Assembly (NCBI GenBank): GCA_038496445.1
Contig: JALMLS010000078.1
Location: 26,061-90,060, forward strand
Source: Trichosphaerium sp. ATCC 40318
Taxonomy: Eukaryota; Discosea; Flabellinia; Trichosidae
Direction of reading: 5' to 3'
DNA length: 64,000 nt
A program made the translations under genes and the position numbers. Of this stretch, positions 1-10,164 are shown one piece after another; the stretch's first letter is position 1; each line of letters begins with the position of its first letter. The notes below the pieces were generated by a model that was not told where the DNA came from, did not search any database, and worked only from the letters and a program-made list of their open reading frames with translations.

Positions 1-661
1 TCCTCTCTTAACAGCACTACCAACACACTCAAGTGGAGAAGCATGCATACCACGTGTATATATCTCAGCTCCATTGTCAAGAAGGAATTCAACAAGTTCA
101 GTTGACCCAGCTTTTTCACAAGATGATACAGCGAAGCACAGAGCAGTACCAGAATTATCATTATTGTCGTTGATGTCAATGATATCTCTGTATTTACCAT
201 GGAGACGTTTAGCCTCACCTACATTGCCGTCCTGACACGCTGTAAGGAAGTCATCACAAACATCCTAACATGTGCTTAACTGAAACAGTAGAAACTCGAA
301 TTAATAGCTTACACCACTGTCACTTTCGCCTGAAATGCTCATATCGTCGTTTAGTTCAAAATCGTAGTCTTCACTGTCTGAATCCGAACCATACGCTTGT
401 ACGGCTTCTATTTGACCGTATTAGGCGTTGATAGCGTCGCTAGACATAAAAGTAAGTGTTTTTACCTCCTTTGGCTATAGCAGCTATCAAACGCTCTATT
501 AGAACAGCTTTCAATCCCTGTGACACGTTAAATACATTTTGTACCCTTTTATTGCTATGTACGTTTGTGGGAAGCTTTCTGCGTTTTAGCTCTGCACGTA
601 GTGCTGATACCCTTTGTTTCCATAGTTCTTCGGCCACTTCGGCTGACATTGCTCGCTCCAA
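1..661 (-). CDS. SAP-domain plus ankyrin-repeat protein, 5' part (3' end beyond the window)
   Basis: Three exons can be placed: 661-466, 407-313 and 264 to the window edge. Their phases agree (1 then 0); the first intron has donor GTAAAA, a CTAAT branch site and acceptor AAATAG. Exon 1 starts at the first ATG of a 73-codon frame and carries a SAP-like helix pair (LRAELKRRKLPT, then GLKAVLIERLIAAI) split by an insertion. Exon 2 is acidic and Ser-rich (GSDSDSEDYDFELNDD). Exon 3 begins an ankyrin stretch (DDFLTACQDGNVGEAKRL, then LVEFLLDNGAEIYTR). SAP motifs usually bind DNA or chromatin and ankyrins bind protein partners, so a nuclear adaptor role is inferred. The gene runs off the left edge, so its length and C-terminus are unknown. 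A CACGTG lies about 45 bp upstream of the ATG. Confidence 0.7.
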
Positions 662-1271
662 CTGAATTACAATTACAAGAAAAAATTAGTTCAGCTAACT
701 TCACTTTTTTTGTGGCACGTGATTGCTCAATGGTCTACTCTAGAAACCGTCTCAGGAAGTGCGGCCCAATAAATAAAATAAATTGCAGTACATTAGTACG
801 TATAACGGAGCAAGAAATGTCAACTGAACGAGGCAGCCCAGAAAAAAGAAAGTGTTCAAAAAGATTCATGAAAATACTCGTTAAGTTGACTTAATTAACT
901 GACTGTTGTTTTAGCATAAACACAGCTTTAAAGGAAATTCAGTTAATTTAGCTATAGTACCAGTATTACGCTTACCTGCCATTGTCTTGTTTGTAAAACA
1001 GAAATAGAAAAAAAACAGCCACACTACCACAAAACAAGCTTTGTACACGAGACAAATGAAAGTATAAAATCACTAGCTGGTTCTCATACAATCACACCCA
1101 GACTAACTCCTGTGAGAATGACACTGAAGGGATTGAAGACTTCCATGACTTCATGTCTCTCAAAATATGAGTTACACTTGCAGTTTTGTGCACAAGCAAT
1201 CTGAATTGATTAGATAATATTCAATAAACTATTGTCACGTGACTAGTACGCTACACTAATCGAATGATCAC
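662..1271. other. Intergenic, no gene seen
   Basis: AT-rich spacer upstream of the SAP/ankyrin gene. It holds CACGTG motifs near 704 and 1236 (the second in a GTCACGTGAC palindrome) and no frame with coding character. Confidence 0.5.
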
Positions 1272-1559
1272 TCAAATCATCCACAATGAACGATACCAGA
1301 TCTGACAACGCAGTGTGTGGTGCTTGCTACGGCGTCTGACTTGGTACAAGGACGATTTCTTTGGCGGAGCTAGCTTGCCTTCCAAGCATAGTCTCTTTCT
1401 AAGAGCCTTCCTTTTTGTGTATATATTGGGATTTTTCTTGTGAGTCGCGGGCGCTTCAGTCTCCAAAGATTCTAAGAAGACTATCAGCTGGCTTAGAGGC
1501 ACACCTGGCGCTCTCTTCATTAAGTCATCAAATGACATTAAACCCTGATCAACTGCCTG
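1272..1559 (-). CDS. Possible exon of an unidentified basic protein
   Basis: An open minus-strand frame follows a plausible acceptor (CTTACTCCAG at about 1560). It encodes an acidic/amphipathic part (SFDDLMKRAPGVPLSQL) and then a strongly basic part (YTKRKALRKRLCLEGK, then KKSSLYQVRRRSK) ending at a stop at 1272. The plus-strand frame across the same DNA looks less protein-like. No family was recognised and no upstream exon could be placed, so this may be chance. Confidence 0.25.
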   Translation of the reverse strand, partial: QAVDQGLMSFDDLMKRAPGVPLSQLIVFLESLETEAPATHKKNPNIYTKRKALRKRLCLEGKLAPPKKSSLYQVRRRSKHHTLRCQIWYRSLWMI

Positions 1560-1664
1560 GAGTAAGCGGTAGAGAAGAAGACTTAATATCAGTTGTACAC
1601 TGAAGAGGAAGAGTTTGAAAGGTTGCTCTAAGGAGAGTACTGGAACTATACCAAACATATACAT

Positions 1665-2849
1665 AATAGGTTTTTTATTATGTCTATTAATGTTTCCAAA
1701 TTTGTTTATAAACCCTTAAAAAAGCAACAAAAATAAATTGTGGGATACACTTCACAGAAATATCCACTTTAATTACTCAAATATGGATAATGCACATTTA
1801 AAAATGCCCGTAAACCCTTGTGGTTGTTATTTTAGGCGTGAGAACCGTTTTGGTGATGTTTTGGATGAAAACATGTGCTGCTAAACGAGTACTACTTCCA
1901 GTTCCTTTTTTGGACAAAAGGCAATTTTAGTTGCTCTACTGCATTACACTGACTTTTTATACATTCGTTTTACAATGTGTAAGGAAATTGAGTGTAAATT
2001 GGCAACCTTGGGTGCAAAAGGAAAGTAGAAAATGACGGTACGAAGTTGCAAAACAAAACCAGTTTTTTATTCTTTTTCATGTTTCTGGGTGTCGTTTCAT
2101 GTGTTCTTATGACTAATGTGTAAATAAATCTGCTTGTTGGTAATAAGTAGTAGAATGCTTAGAATAGTCTCAAAGTCGTTGCACACTTTGGTAAATGCGT
2201 GGGGTTGCGTCTCGGGGTGCTGGTTTTGGAATAGAAACAAATTCCAGTTGGAAAACATTTTTATTTACGTGCATTACTCGACTATGCATTGAAACCCCTC
2301 ATTAATATGTTGGGAATAATAACAGTTAAGCGATAACATAACGGTTAGAAAGTAGTTGAATTTGGTGTTTGAATTCCACCAGCGTTGCAAATACATTTGT
2401 TTGGCTACACATCAGGCTGTTCGTTTATAACAAAGATTCGTAGACTACTATTACTTTTGTGTAGAACCTAAAAACAGGAAGCTGAACACTCACCGTTGTA
2501 ATACTCCTGCGCAGTAGAACTAACCAACATGATATTTAGGAGTCTTGGTTGCACTAGATTGTAGACTGCAAAACAGTATTATTGTATGAGCTCCAGGAGC
2601 TTAGTTTCTTGCTACATAAAAATCCTTAATGATCATACAAATAATGGCCAAACAGTGCATGGAATTTCTTTTAAACTTTTAGTTTTATTATTTACACTTT
2701 TTGGATTCTCGCATTCCTTTATGCAGTACGCATTATATACAATAATTTATGCTTTTTCTTAGTTATACAGGAGCTCATATTATTATTAATACCTCCCAAA
2801 AATTTGTATGTGTAAAGTACACAAATACAAAAAAAAAATGGTGTTTTTT
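1665..2849. other. Intergenic, no gene seen
   Basis: AT-rich DNA with homopolymers and short frames only. A tRNA T-arm-like GGTG...CACC near 2365 was examined and rejected. Confidence 0.5.
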
Positions 2850-2952
2850 TTAAATATGTTGCTTTGCTGCCTCTCCCTCAAGCATCTCACGTTTTCTTTC
2901 TTGTACTTTCATTCTTGCATTTTTTAATGTACTCCCAAAAGAGTTACTACGC
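2850..2952 (-). CDS. Orphan terminal exon, Lys/Arg/Glu-rich
   Basis: After a good acceptor (TTATTTCTCAG) the minus strand reads a charged helical segment (NARMKVQERKREMLEGE) to a TAA at 2850. It resembles the charged C-terminal part of the MULE transposase upstream. However, its phase does not match the last placed transposase donor, and it lies outside the element's terminal repeat. It may belong to another gene or to an unplaced exon chain. Confidence 0.3.
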
Positions 2953-3225
2953 CTGAGAAATAACAAATTAGAAAGAGCACTTAAACAAAAAACCCGAAAA
3001 CGAGTACAAAAAACTGTCAACTATGCGTAATACGTCTATGCATGTAGACGAAAATTTGTTCGTGTAGAGTAAAGATTGGGTTTTGAAGAAAAAAATCACG
3101 TTAGGCCACGCTGTCATGATGTGCCTTGTATGAGCACATTTCAACCATTTTGGTACAAATAAATACGTTTAAGTATTTACACCAAATTGACTTTGTCTAT
3201 GCAGCAACATGTATGCACCACAATG

Positions 3226-3290
3226 GGTAAAATGTCAAAAAATTTTGTCAAATGTCAAAGCAATGTCAAAGCTGTGTCAAAACTTGGTTC
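3226..3290 (+). repeat. Left terminal inverted repeat with TGTCAAA array
   Basis: Begins GGTAAAATGTCAAAA and continues with four more spaced TGTCAAA copies. It is inverted relative to 7460-7525. Such subterminal arrays are usually transposase-binding sites; that role is inferred. Confidence 0.6.
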
Positions 3291-3440
3291 ATTCATTGGC
3301 AACAACTTTCTTTAAAAGCTGGGAACAAGTGAATAACAATGGTTTATTTAAACAACGCTTACAGTTACAGTCTATTTAGGAGTTTTTTTCCTTTTGATAA
3401 TAATAGTTTTTTTTTTTCGGGGCACCTAATGCAAGTTTAG

Positions 3441-5290
3441 AAAGTGAACAGAGAACCCACACTTACCTTAAGTGCAACAGAGAGACGTGGACTATCCAGC
3501 AGTTGTTTTTTTGCTTTTTCCCTCTTCTTAGCATCTCTTTTAACCTTTTGTTGTGCCTTGAATTTTAACAAAGGTGTATTTACACGTTGTACTAATAAAA
3601 TCATTAACCCTACTACTTACCCAAGACATACTGCGCTTTTCAAGTCTCTCCTTCTGTTCTACTCTTCCTTTTTCGATTGTAGTATTAGGTGTACCAATTT
3701 TTGCATTTTTGCGGACACGCATACCATCCTTAAGACTGCAAGTAGCATATTTTACTAAAGATGAAAACACTACATCAAAAAGACGGTTGGTAGTACCCTC
3801 AAAAGCTAGATTGCTCTTTACATCTCAATTATTGCTTTCAGCTAGGTTGTTTGTTCGTATATGCTCCCAGGGAGTATCAACAATTGCCCAAAGTGCCCAT
3901 GTTGATGGAGGAGATCTATGCAAAAAAGTTTAAAAACAGATTAAAAAAAATTCTTCAATCATTTTTTCCATGGTTTTTGATGGCTTACGCTGTGATTGGG
4001 TCATCAACCTCTACATAATTCTTGGCCAAATATTTGATGTATGCCTTACAGTCATCGCTTAGGTCTTTTACTTCTTCTTTGAAGAATTCCCACAAAGCAT
4101 AAAACTCTTCCTCATCTTTTTCTTTCATAAGAACATCTGTCACTAAGCGACACCAATTATACTCTTCCTTGCGTGATTCTGCTTTCATTCCAAGCTCAGC
4201 TCGCTTTCTTTTATGTGCCTCTCCTATGTGGTAGGTGCATTGAGCAATTGTCATCGGTCCTAGCACATTTATAGCTGCTACAACCATAGTTAAAAAAAAG
4301 CCTGAATGAGCACGAAAATAAATATTACCTCGCTTCATGTTAGTCTCACCATCTGTCATCAACCGCTCAAAGGGAGCTCCACATACACTGCGCAAGTGTG
4401 TGAATGCATATTCATATTCTACAAGATTTTTCCCAGTTGTAAGAGCAAAGGCAATACAAGTGCCTTTGCTGAATTGTTTACCAATAGCTTTCACCCAAAA
4501 AAACAATCCCTAACAACAAAATCAGTTAATGCGCTTTACAAAAGTTGTAATACCGAGCATGTACCTGTACATTTTTAACATCCGTGAGACCATATGTACC
4601 ATCTACATGTAAGGTGCTAGTATCACAGAACTTCAAATAGTATTTGAGGTCTGGGCACACAAATGATATTAGATCATTTTTGGCTTGAAGAATACGAGAG
4701 GAGAGAGGATGCATTTTACGTATATTTGTGTACACCTTTTGTTGTTTAGTTGTAATCTACAAAATAAAAAATACCTCGTGGTGCATAGCTCTCTCATGGT
4801 GTACACAACGCGCAAGGTATGCCATATTGTTAGAGTTAGGGATTTGAGAGGCGTCTAGGGGATTGTTGTTTTCATCAGCTAATATTGACTCGTACTATGT
4901 AAAATAGGATTAACAATGTGGTGTTGCTCTTTCTACGCACCACTTTCCGTCTAGGTTTTCCTCCCCTAATTTGATCTTTAATACGTTCTTTTACAGGGTT
5001 TGATAGCTTCAAATCCTCAATACGATCAGCATAGCACCCTTCTGCGTGGCCTAAAAAAACCTTAACAATATTTAGGTTTAACGAGTAAATTACCTGTTGA
5101 TTGCTTTATTCCTATCACTTCAGAGTGAGCTCCAGGTGTTGATATAATACATAGCTTTCCTTTACATTTGCCGCGGTTTCTGCAGCGAAAATACCACACC
5201 TGAGTATTGATCTTTGTTCTGTGGTTAGAAATAGTTTCATACTGACGAGCCCATTTCTTTTCTTTTGTACAATAGAAAATCGGATTTTGT
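3441..5290 (-). CDS. FLYWCH zinc-finger / MULE transposase
   Basis: Multi-exon reading of the minus strand. The N-terminal part (about 5280-5100) is a FLYWCH-like finger (WYFRCRNRGKCKGKL, then later H...H-containing sequence). A basic linker follows (about 5050-4940). The catalytic core then has DGTYGLTDVKNVQ (first Asp, about 4610), ALTTGKNLVEYEYAF, MTDGETNMK (second Asp) and CTYHIGEAHKRKR (C..H block, about 4230). A segment near 3890-3820 ends TNNLAESNN, the usual MULE TNN..ES motif. The tail (3730-3441) is Lys/Glu-rich. Introns are about 50 bp; the one after NMKR has a phase-1 donor and acceptor that match. The gene would cut and reinsert the element in the nucleus. The start codon was not located (open to about 5290), and the 3' end is either the stop at 3441 or an unseen exon. 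Identity is firm; the exact exon set is not. Confidence 0.65.
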
Positions 5291-5297
5291 CCCTCTA

Positions 5298-5615
5298 CCA
5301 GGTTTAAAAAAATATACCAGTTTTTTTGGTATATACCACTTTTATACCACTTTTTTATACCAGTTTTTTATGGTATATACCAAAAAAAGTGGTATATTTT
5401 GACCGAAATATACCAAAAAAAGTGGTATATTGACCAAATATACCAACAATATACCAAAAAAAACAGGTATAAAAACAGAAAATATACCACTTTTTTTCAC
5501 CAGAAAAAAAAAAATATACCACTTTTTTATACCACTTTTTTTAGGTATATACCACTTATATACCACTTTTTTATACCAGTTTTTCATGGTATATACCACT
5601 CTTATATACCACTTT
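5298..5615. repeat. Cluster A of GGTATATACC palindromes with GTGGTAT/ATACCAC arms
   Basis: About 320 bp made almost only of alternating AAAAAGTGGTATA and TATACCACTTTTT units, many fused as the self-complementary GGTATATACC. It lies just 5' of the MULE transposase reading frame. Open frames here (Tyr/Lys/Ile-rich) are artefacts of the repeat. Confidence 0.8.
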
Positions 5616-6090
5616 ATGCCTACTTATGGTACACCTGCAATTCCAGAAAATACACTTTATTTAATACACAGTTTGTGAGTTACAAGTTTTGGACAATGTC
5701 CACTACAGTTACATTACTATGGGCGTCTGGAAAATTCATCCATCTCCATGAGCTTTTTGTACCTACTGTAAAAACATGCTGCGCACCTAATGAAAGTGGT
5801 TCTACCTGAATTCATCAATTACTAAGGCCTACGGAGGTTGGTTAATGTATATCAAACGAAAATAAAATAAAACTTTGTTTGGCACCCACGAACGTCTGTA
5901 TAATACCTGCAATATAGTTTCCTTAATGTTGGTACTGGAAACAGGTCCTGCGGTTCGAATGAGCTTGGTTTGGTTAGATTCTATGATATACTAAGGTCCC
6001 TACGCACCGTTCAATGTATGACGTCTATGATCGTTCAACAAGAAAACCCATTACCAAAAAGCTCCTTAATGACCTTCTTGAAGCATACCA

Positions 6091-6345
6091 TAAAAGTGGT
6101 ATATACCAATAAAAAGGTGGTATATACCACATACCATAAAAAAGTGGTATATACCACTTTATATACCATTTTTAGAAGGTCTCATTATGTGAATGAAAAG
6201 TGGTATATACCACTTCCATATACCACTTTTTTATTCACTTAATTTCTAAAAAAAGTGGTATTTCAAAATGGTATATACCAGTTCATATACCATTTTGTTG
6301 AAAAAAGTGGTATATACCATAAAAAAACTGGTATATACCACTTTA
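6091..6345. repeat. Cluster B of the same GGTATATACC palindromes
   Basis: A second array of GTGGTATATACCAC and variants, separated from cluster A by about 475 bp of non-repetitive DNA. Same motif in both orientations, so the two clusters can fold within or between each other. Confidence 0.8.
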
Positions 6346-6715
6346 ATTTTTAGACCTGAATAACGCATTCGTAGAAGCTAAAATAAGAAAAGAGTAGTTT
6401 TTTGATAAATTAAATGGAAATAACCTTCAAAAACAACATACTTGAGATTAATGCCCTAAATGCGTGTCCTAGTGGTGTGTAAAGGCCTTTGAAATGCTTT
6501 AAAAGCCTCAAAACGGATTAGTAAGCGATATAGAAATGTTGCTGCTAACGAAAATCACCAAAATACTTATCTCGCTTACTTTTTGATTTAACATCTTTTC
6601 GTTGTATCCATTGGTTTTCTACACCAATAAAAGGGTGACGATGTGGTTTACTAAAAAAAAACTTGGTTAGGTAAGGCTTTGATAGTTGTCAAAATAATGA
6701 ATTTTCACCAAAAAT

Positions 6716-7045
6716 ATTTTTCAAAGGAATTCTCACAAAATCCATACAGAATTTCGTTAAAAATCCCTATGGAATTCCATTAAAAATCCCAAGGGAATTC
6801 CCTACAAAATCCATACGGAATTTCGTTAAAAATCCCTTCAAGTATTCCCGTTGATATGCTGCCAACATTTGCCAATATTGTTGTTTGGGATTTTTTTACA
6901 AATCCCAAGAAATTCCTTATTTTAATGGAATATAGCAGAAATCCCATCAAAAATCCTATTGAAAATTCAGATTGCTTAGGGATTTTTTCCACAATTCCGT
7001 TAAAATCCTTAAAAAACACAGAATTTAACAGGATTCCAGAGGAAA
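6716..7045. repeat. Degenerate GGAATTCC / TTAAAAATCCC palindromic repeat tract
   Basis: Runs of imperfect units such as GGAATTCCATTAAAAATCCC recur about ten times, first mostly in one orientation and then (from about 6890) in the other. The tract is unrelated to the GGTATATACC clusters. Frames across it are repeat artefacts. Confidence 0.6.
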
Positions 7046-7459
7046 ATCCCGTTTTTAATTTACTACTGATAGTAGAAGTTGAGAACAGAATTTTGGGTGG
7101 TTATTTAACACATACCCTGATGTCATTTAATATGTCAGCCATTTGACATTTGTAAAAATGACAATATTCACTGAAGTAAATCAGCAAGCCTTCGCATTGG
7201 ATTTATTTGGTGAGCGTATCCTCTACGACTTTGTTTATGTTATTTTGCATACTACCCCAAGCTGTGAGTCTTACTTATGTAGTACAGCTGATACTGTTAG
7301 TCAATAAAAAAAGTTGAAGTTTTTTTGACAAAAAGTGTTGTTGTCAATTGTTCATAATGAATCTCTTTTTAGTGAAGTAAACCCTAAAGCAAAATCAATA
7401 TATGCGCATTATTATTGTAATGTACATAGGCATAGGATTACTGTGTCATAACTTGATGA

Positions 7460-7525
7460 CAATGACATATGGGAAATTTGACACTTATTTGACACATTTT
7501 TGACAACAACTTTTGACATTTTACC
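7460..7525 (-). repeat. Right terminal inverted repeat with TTTGACA array
   Basis: Mirror of the left end, finishing TTTTGACATTTTACC. Four to five TTTGACA copies precede it, and a further isolated copy lies near 7143. Confidence 0.6.
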
Positions 7526-7903
7526 TGTTGCCGTATGCACAGAGGGTACATGTGAACAGCGTTCCCATATTTTTGACCAAAAACAGAAGGAATAAAAAAT
7601 ATGGTTTTATGCACTTTAGAGGTTCTTTTTTTCTTCGTTCTAATTCTGATTTTGGCATTGTAGGGTTCCACCAACCGGCCCAATTGTATGATTTTTCATC
7701 TACAAAAGAAGCAGACGTAGAAGTTGTTAATCCTATCAAGACATATTAATAATGAATATACTGATATTATAAATAAATATAAAGCAAGTAGTAGTATACA
7801 TTGCAGTATGACCAAATATAGAAATTATCACTAACTACAAAACTACACAAAGTCTGAAAAACTACAAATTTGTCTATGCGCATAAAGACTTTTTTAAGAA
7901 ACA
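7526..7903. other. No gene assigned
   Basis: Frames on both strands stay open for about 70 codons near 7550-7740, but neither strand shows a family motif, a clear start context or convincing splice sites. Confidence 0.4.
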
Positions 7904-8663
7904 TCAAAAAAAACTCAGATTTGTCAGCTCCTTTTTCGCTATTTGTGCTGTGCAACTAGTACACAACGTACGTCCACATCCTTCAATAACCTTCATTGTC
8001 TTTCTTCTCCTCTTTGCAGCAGATAATTTTTTACGTAGACTACGCAAACGGTGAGTAAAACAAAGTACTTCAACAGCACTTGCAAGAAAAAGAAACTCAG
8101 AAACAAGCAAGTATCGTATTAAAGAATAAACGTAAGTTTCCTTAGAAAGAAAAACACAAAGAAAAAATCCTGATGATATATCTGGTAGCTAACCAGCAAG
8201 AGGGTAGAGAGATATACACGCATACACCAAAAAAGGAAATGATGTTTGCGAAGTACATGTTTTTGTGAAATGAGTTTTTAACCAGTTCGCTGTTTGTTGA
8301 TTCCATCATACGTTGGTGTCCGTGTGTTCGCATCGGGAACCCGTTTGTTCTTTGGCGGTTGCATACTTCTAACACGTCTCACGTGTGGAGAACCCTTGTG
8401 CATACGTGGGGATCCACTCTGTGGGGTTGTTGGTCTGGTAGAACGTGGGCTGGCACATGCAATGCTATATGAAAAGTCAATTGCAGGGTACAGTACAAAA
8501 TGCTAGTACCCATCTCCCTCTGTACAATTCGCGTTTGCGTTGTACGATCTTCTACGTGACACCCGCCTTCTCCTTTGTCACGTCTTTTCATGGCTGGTGA
8601 AGTTTTATTGACTTGGTTCTTGTTCTCAAGCATTTTAGATGAAGGTTGTTTAGAACTATTCAT
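7904..8663 (-). CDS. Unidentified protein: Ser/Pro-rich middle, basic coiled-coil C-terminus
   Basis: Starts at ATG 8663 with a polar exon (KMLENKNQVNKTSPAMKRRD). After a short intron a low-complexity segment reads SPRSTRPTTPQSGSPR and PPKNKRVPDANTRTPTYDG (about 8490-8290). After a second intron a basic helical exon reads LRSLRKKLSAAKRRRK followed by a small Cys group (CGRTLCTSC) and stops at 7904. No family was recognised. The Ser/Pro segment and the helix look coding, because other frames there are interrupted or lack bias, but the exon joints are approximate. Confidence 0.4.
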
Positions 8664-9045
8664 TAAGATGAATTAATGAAGGTTGTGGCGCTAAGTACAA
8701 ATGCTATGTCATTGCTTGAATGTGCATAATTGCAATACGTAATTTACGAAAACCAGAATTAGTCAGGGTGCTTTTAAGTCGTTTCACCCCGATAATTTAT
8801 TGCCACCACGTAGTCTAACAACGCTTTAACGGAGAATGGTACCTTTGGGAGGGTTTATTGCGTACCTGCCTTAAGAAAACAACTTTCTTACTAATTATAT
8901 TGCCAGAGTGAGGCTGAGAATCACCATCAACGCGTAGCGTACAAGAATTTGAGGCTTGAAATGAAAATTTATTGATTTCTTACCTCATCGGAAGTAAATT
9001 AGTTTTATACAACTCTTTGCACATTAATTAATATTGTTATCTTAT
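8664..9045. other. Intergenic, no gene seen
   Basis: No coding frame, repeat or RNA-like structure recognised. Confidence 0.5.
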
Positions 9046-9478
9046 TTAGAGTATTCCTAAGCGAATCTTTTCCTCAGGATCTTTTGGGCAATAATGATCA
9101 CTTTCCCATTTATCTCCATTTGTTTCAGGTGAAGAAACTTGTACATAAACCTACAAATAAGCAAAAATGTCAGAAACTACGTATTACACGAGGAGAAACC
9201 AATTACGCTTTCGTATTTTAGTACCAGCGTACGGACAAGTTCATGTGAACTAGGAACAAAGCACAAAGACAAATATTGATTGTGTTTAAACGACAAACGA
9301 GATGATTTTGGAAGCGGAGGAAAAAAAAGCACGATGCCACTCGTGCTTGTACTTCATGAAAGAAATAACAACTTAAATATGTTCCTTTCATTAGTAGGTA
9401 ACTACGTACAGCGTCGTTTTCTATTTTTGTCTTGTGTGGCCTCTGTCTTGGTCCTTTAATTTTTATTTTTCCGCTCAT
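9046..9478 (-). CDS. Small unidentified conserved-looking protein, three exons, one frame break
   Basis: Exon 1 9478-9410 (MSGKIKIKGPRQRPHKTK...), intron with donor GTACGT and branch TACTAAT, exon 2 9351-9207, intron, exon 3 9150-9046 ending in TAA. Exon 2 starts YKHEWHRAFF and continues in the next frame as PPLPKSSRLSFKHNQYL and SSHELVRTLVLKYES. The switch falls exactly in a run of eight T (minus strand, about 9328-9321), where seven would keep one frame. Exon 3 is VYVQVSSPETNGDKWESDHY... and joins in phase 0. The protein would be about 105 residues, soluble and basic at the N-terminus. No family recognised. Either a homopolymer error or a recent frameshift explains the break. Confidence 0.5.
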
Positions 9479-10164
9479 GTCAATATACACACCTATAACA
9501 CGTTTATTAATTCATCATTCGCACGGATCATGCATATACGTTTTGTTTGTAGATCTTTTGATGAAGTTTGATTAAAAATGTAAAAACGCGCTTGTACCTT
9601 CGCCTGTGTCAATGAGTATTTTGTACTTATGCCAAGGGCATCTAGGCCGCATATTTAGCGATAGCAGTGACAAGGGAGCTTTTACACAACGACTTTACGA
9701 TTTCCCAAGTCCTCAATATCTCCCTGCCATAGAGGACCACCGAAATGATAGCATCGGGCATCCAAACAGTAAGTTTTACCTTGTAAAGTGTAAATTAACG
9801 TTATTTGATATTTTCAGCAACACGCTCGAGAACGTCGCTATAGCGTAAACCTACCTTTAACTAGAAAAAATATAAGGTTTCTATCCTCTAGCTCCTTGCA
9901 CATTATTTTCTTTTTCTTTAATACAGCAAGATCACATACACGCGTCCATTTTAATGCGTTCATCGCGGTATAGCGATTTGTGAGTGCGTTTTGTGGTTAA
10001 ATATTTAACTGCAAAATCAAATAAAATGTCAACAATAAGTCGTTTAGTCTTGTAGCTTCATCACAAAGTGCCTTCAGTAACTTCTTAGGCTAGAGTTAGC
10101 CTCGTACAAAGTGGCCAACAACGAGCACAGGGGACACAGGCAGTCGCGGCATGCTCACTTCGGA
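9479..10164. other. Upstream region of the Afi1-like gene, with one possible 5' exon
   Basis: A plus-strand frame at 9606-9772 (GAFTQRLYDFPSPQYLPAIE...) ends at a strong donor GTAAGT, and an acceptor TTTTCAG follows about 50 bp on. It could be a separate tiny gene or a 5' exon of the Afi1-like gene, but the next exon soon meets a stop, so no gene is called. Confidence 0.3.

Larger units (their letters stand above)
3226..7525. mobile_element. MULE-type DNA transposon, about 4.3 kb
   Basis: The ends carry a perfect 15-bp inverted match: GGTAAAATGTCAAAA at 3226-3240 and its complement at 7511-7525. On each side it continues inward into several spaced copies of TGTCAAA (3231-3285) or TTTGACA (7477-7517). 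The interval encloses a FLYWCH/MULE transposase on the minus strand and three tracts of short palindromic repeats. No 9-bp target duplication typical of MULEs is visible (accacaatg versus tgttgccgt), so the exact boundaries are tentative or the copy is old. A further short open piece at 6653-6582 on the minus strand (HRHPFIGVENQWIQRKDV, then donor GTAAGC) may be an additional element exon. Confidence 0.55.

Noticed and set aside
2340-2395. tRNA-like T-arm (GGTGTTTGAATTCCACC)
   Set aside because: The loop lacks TTC, no matching acceptor stem or anticodon arm could be drawn, and the pairing is short.
5298-5680. Tyr/Lys/Ile-rich open frames of 80-136 codons
   Set aside because: They are translations of the GGTATATACC repeat in several frames and carry no independent coding signal.
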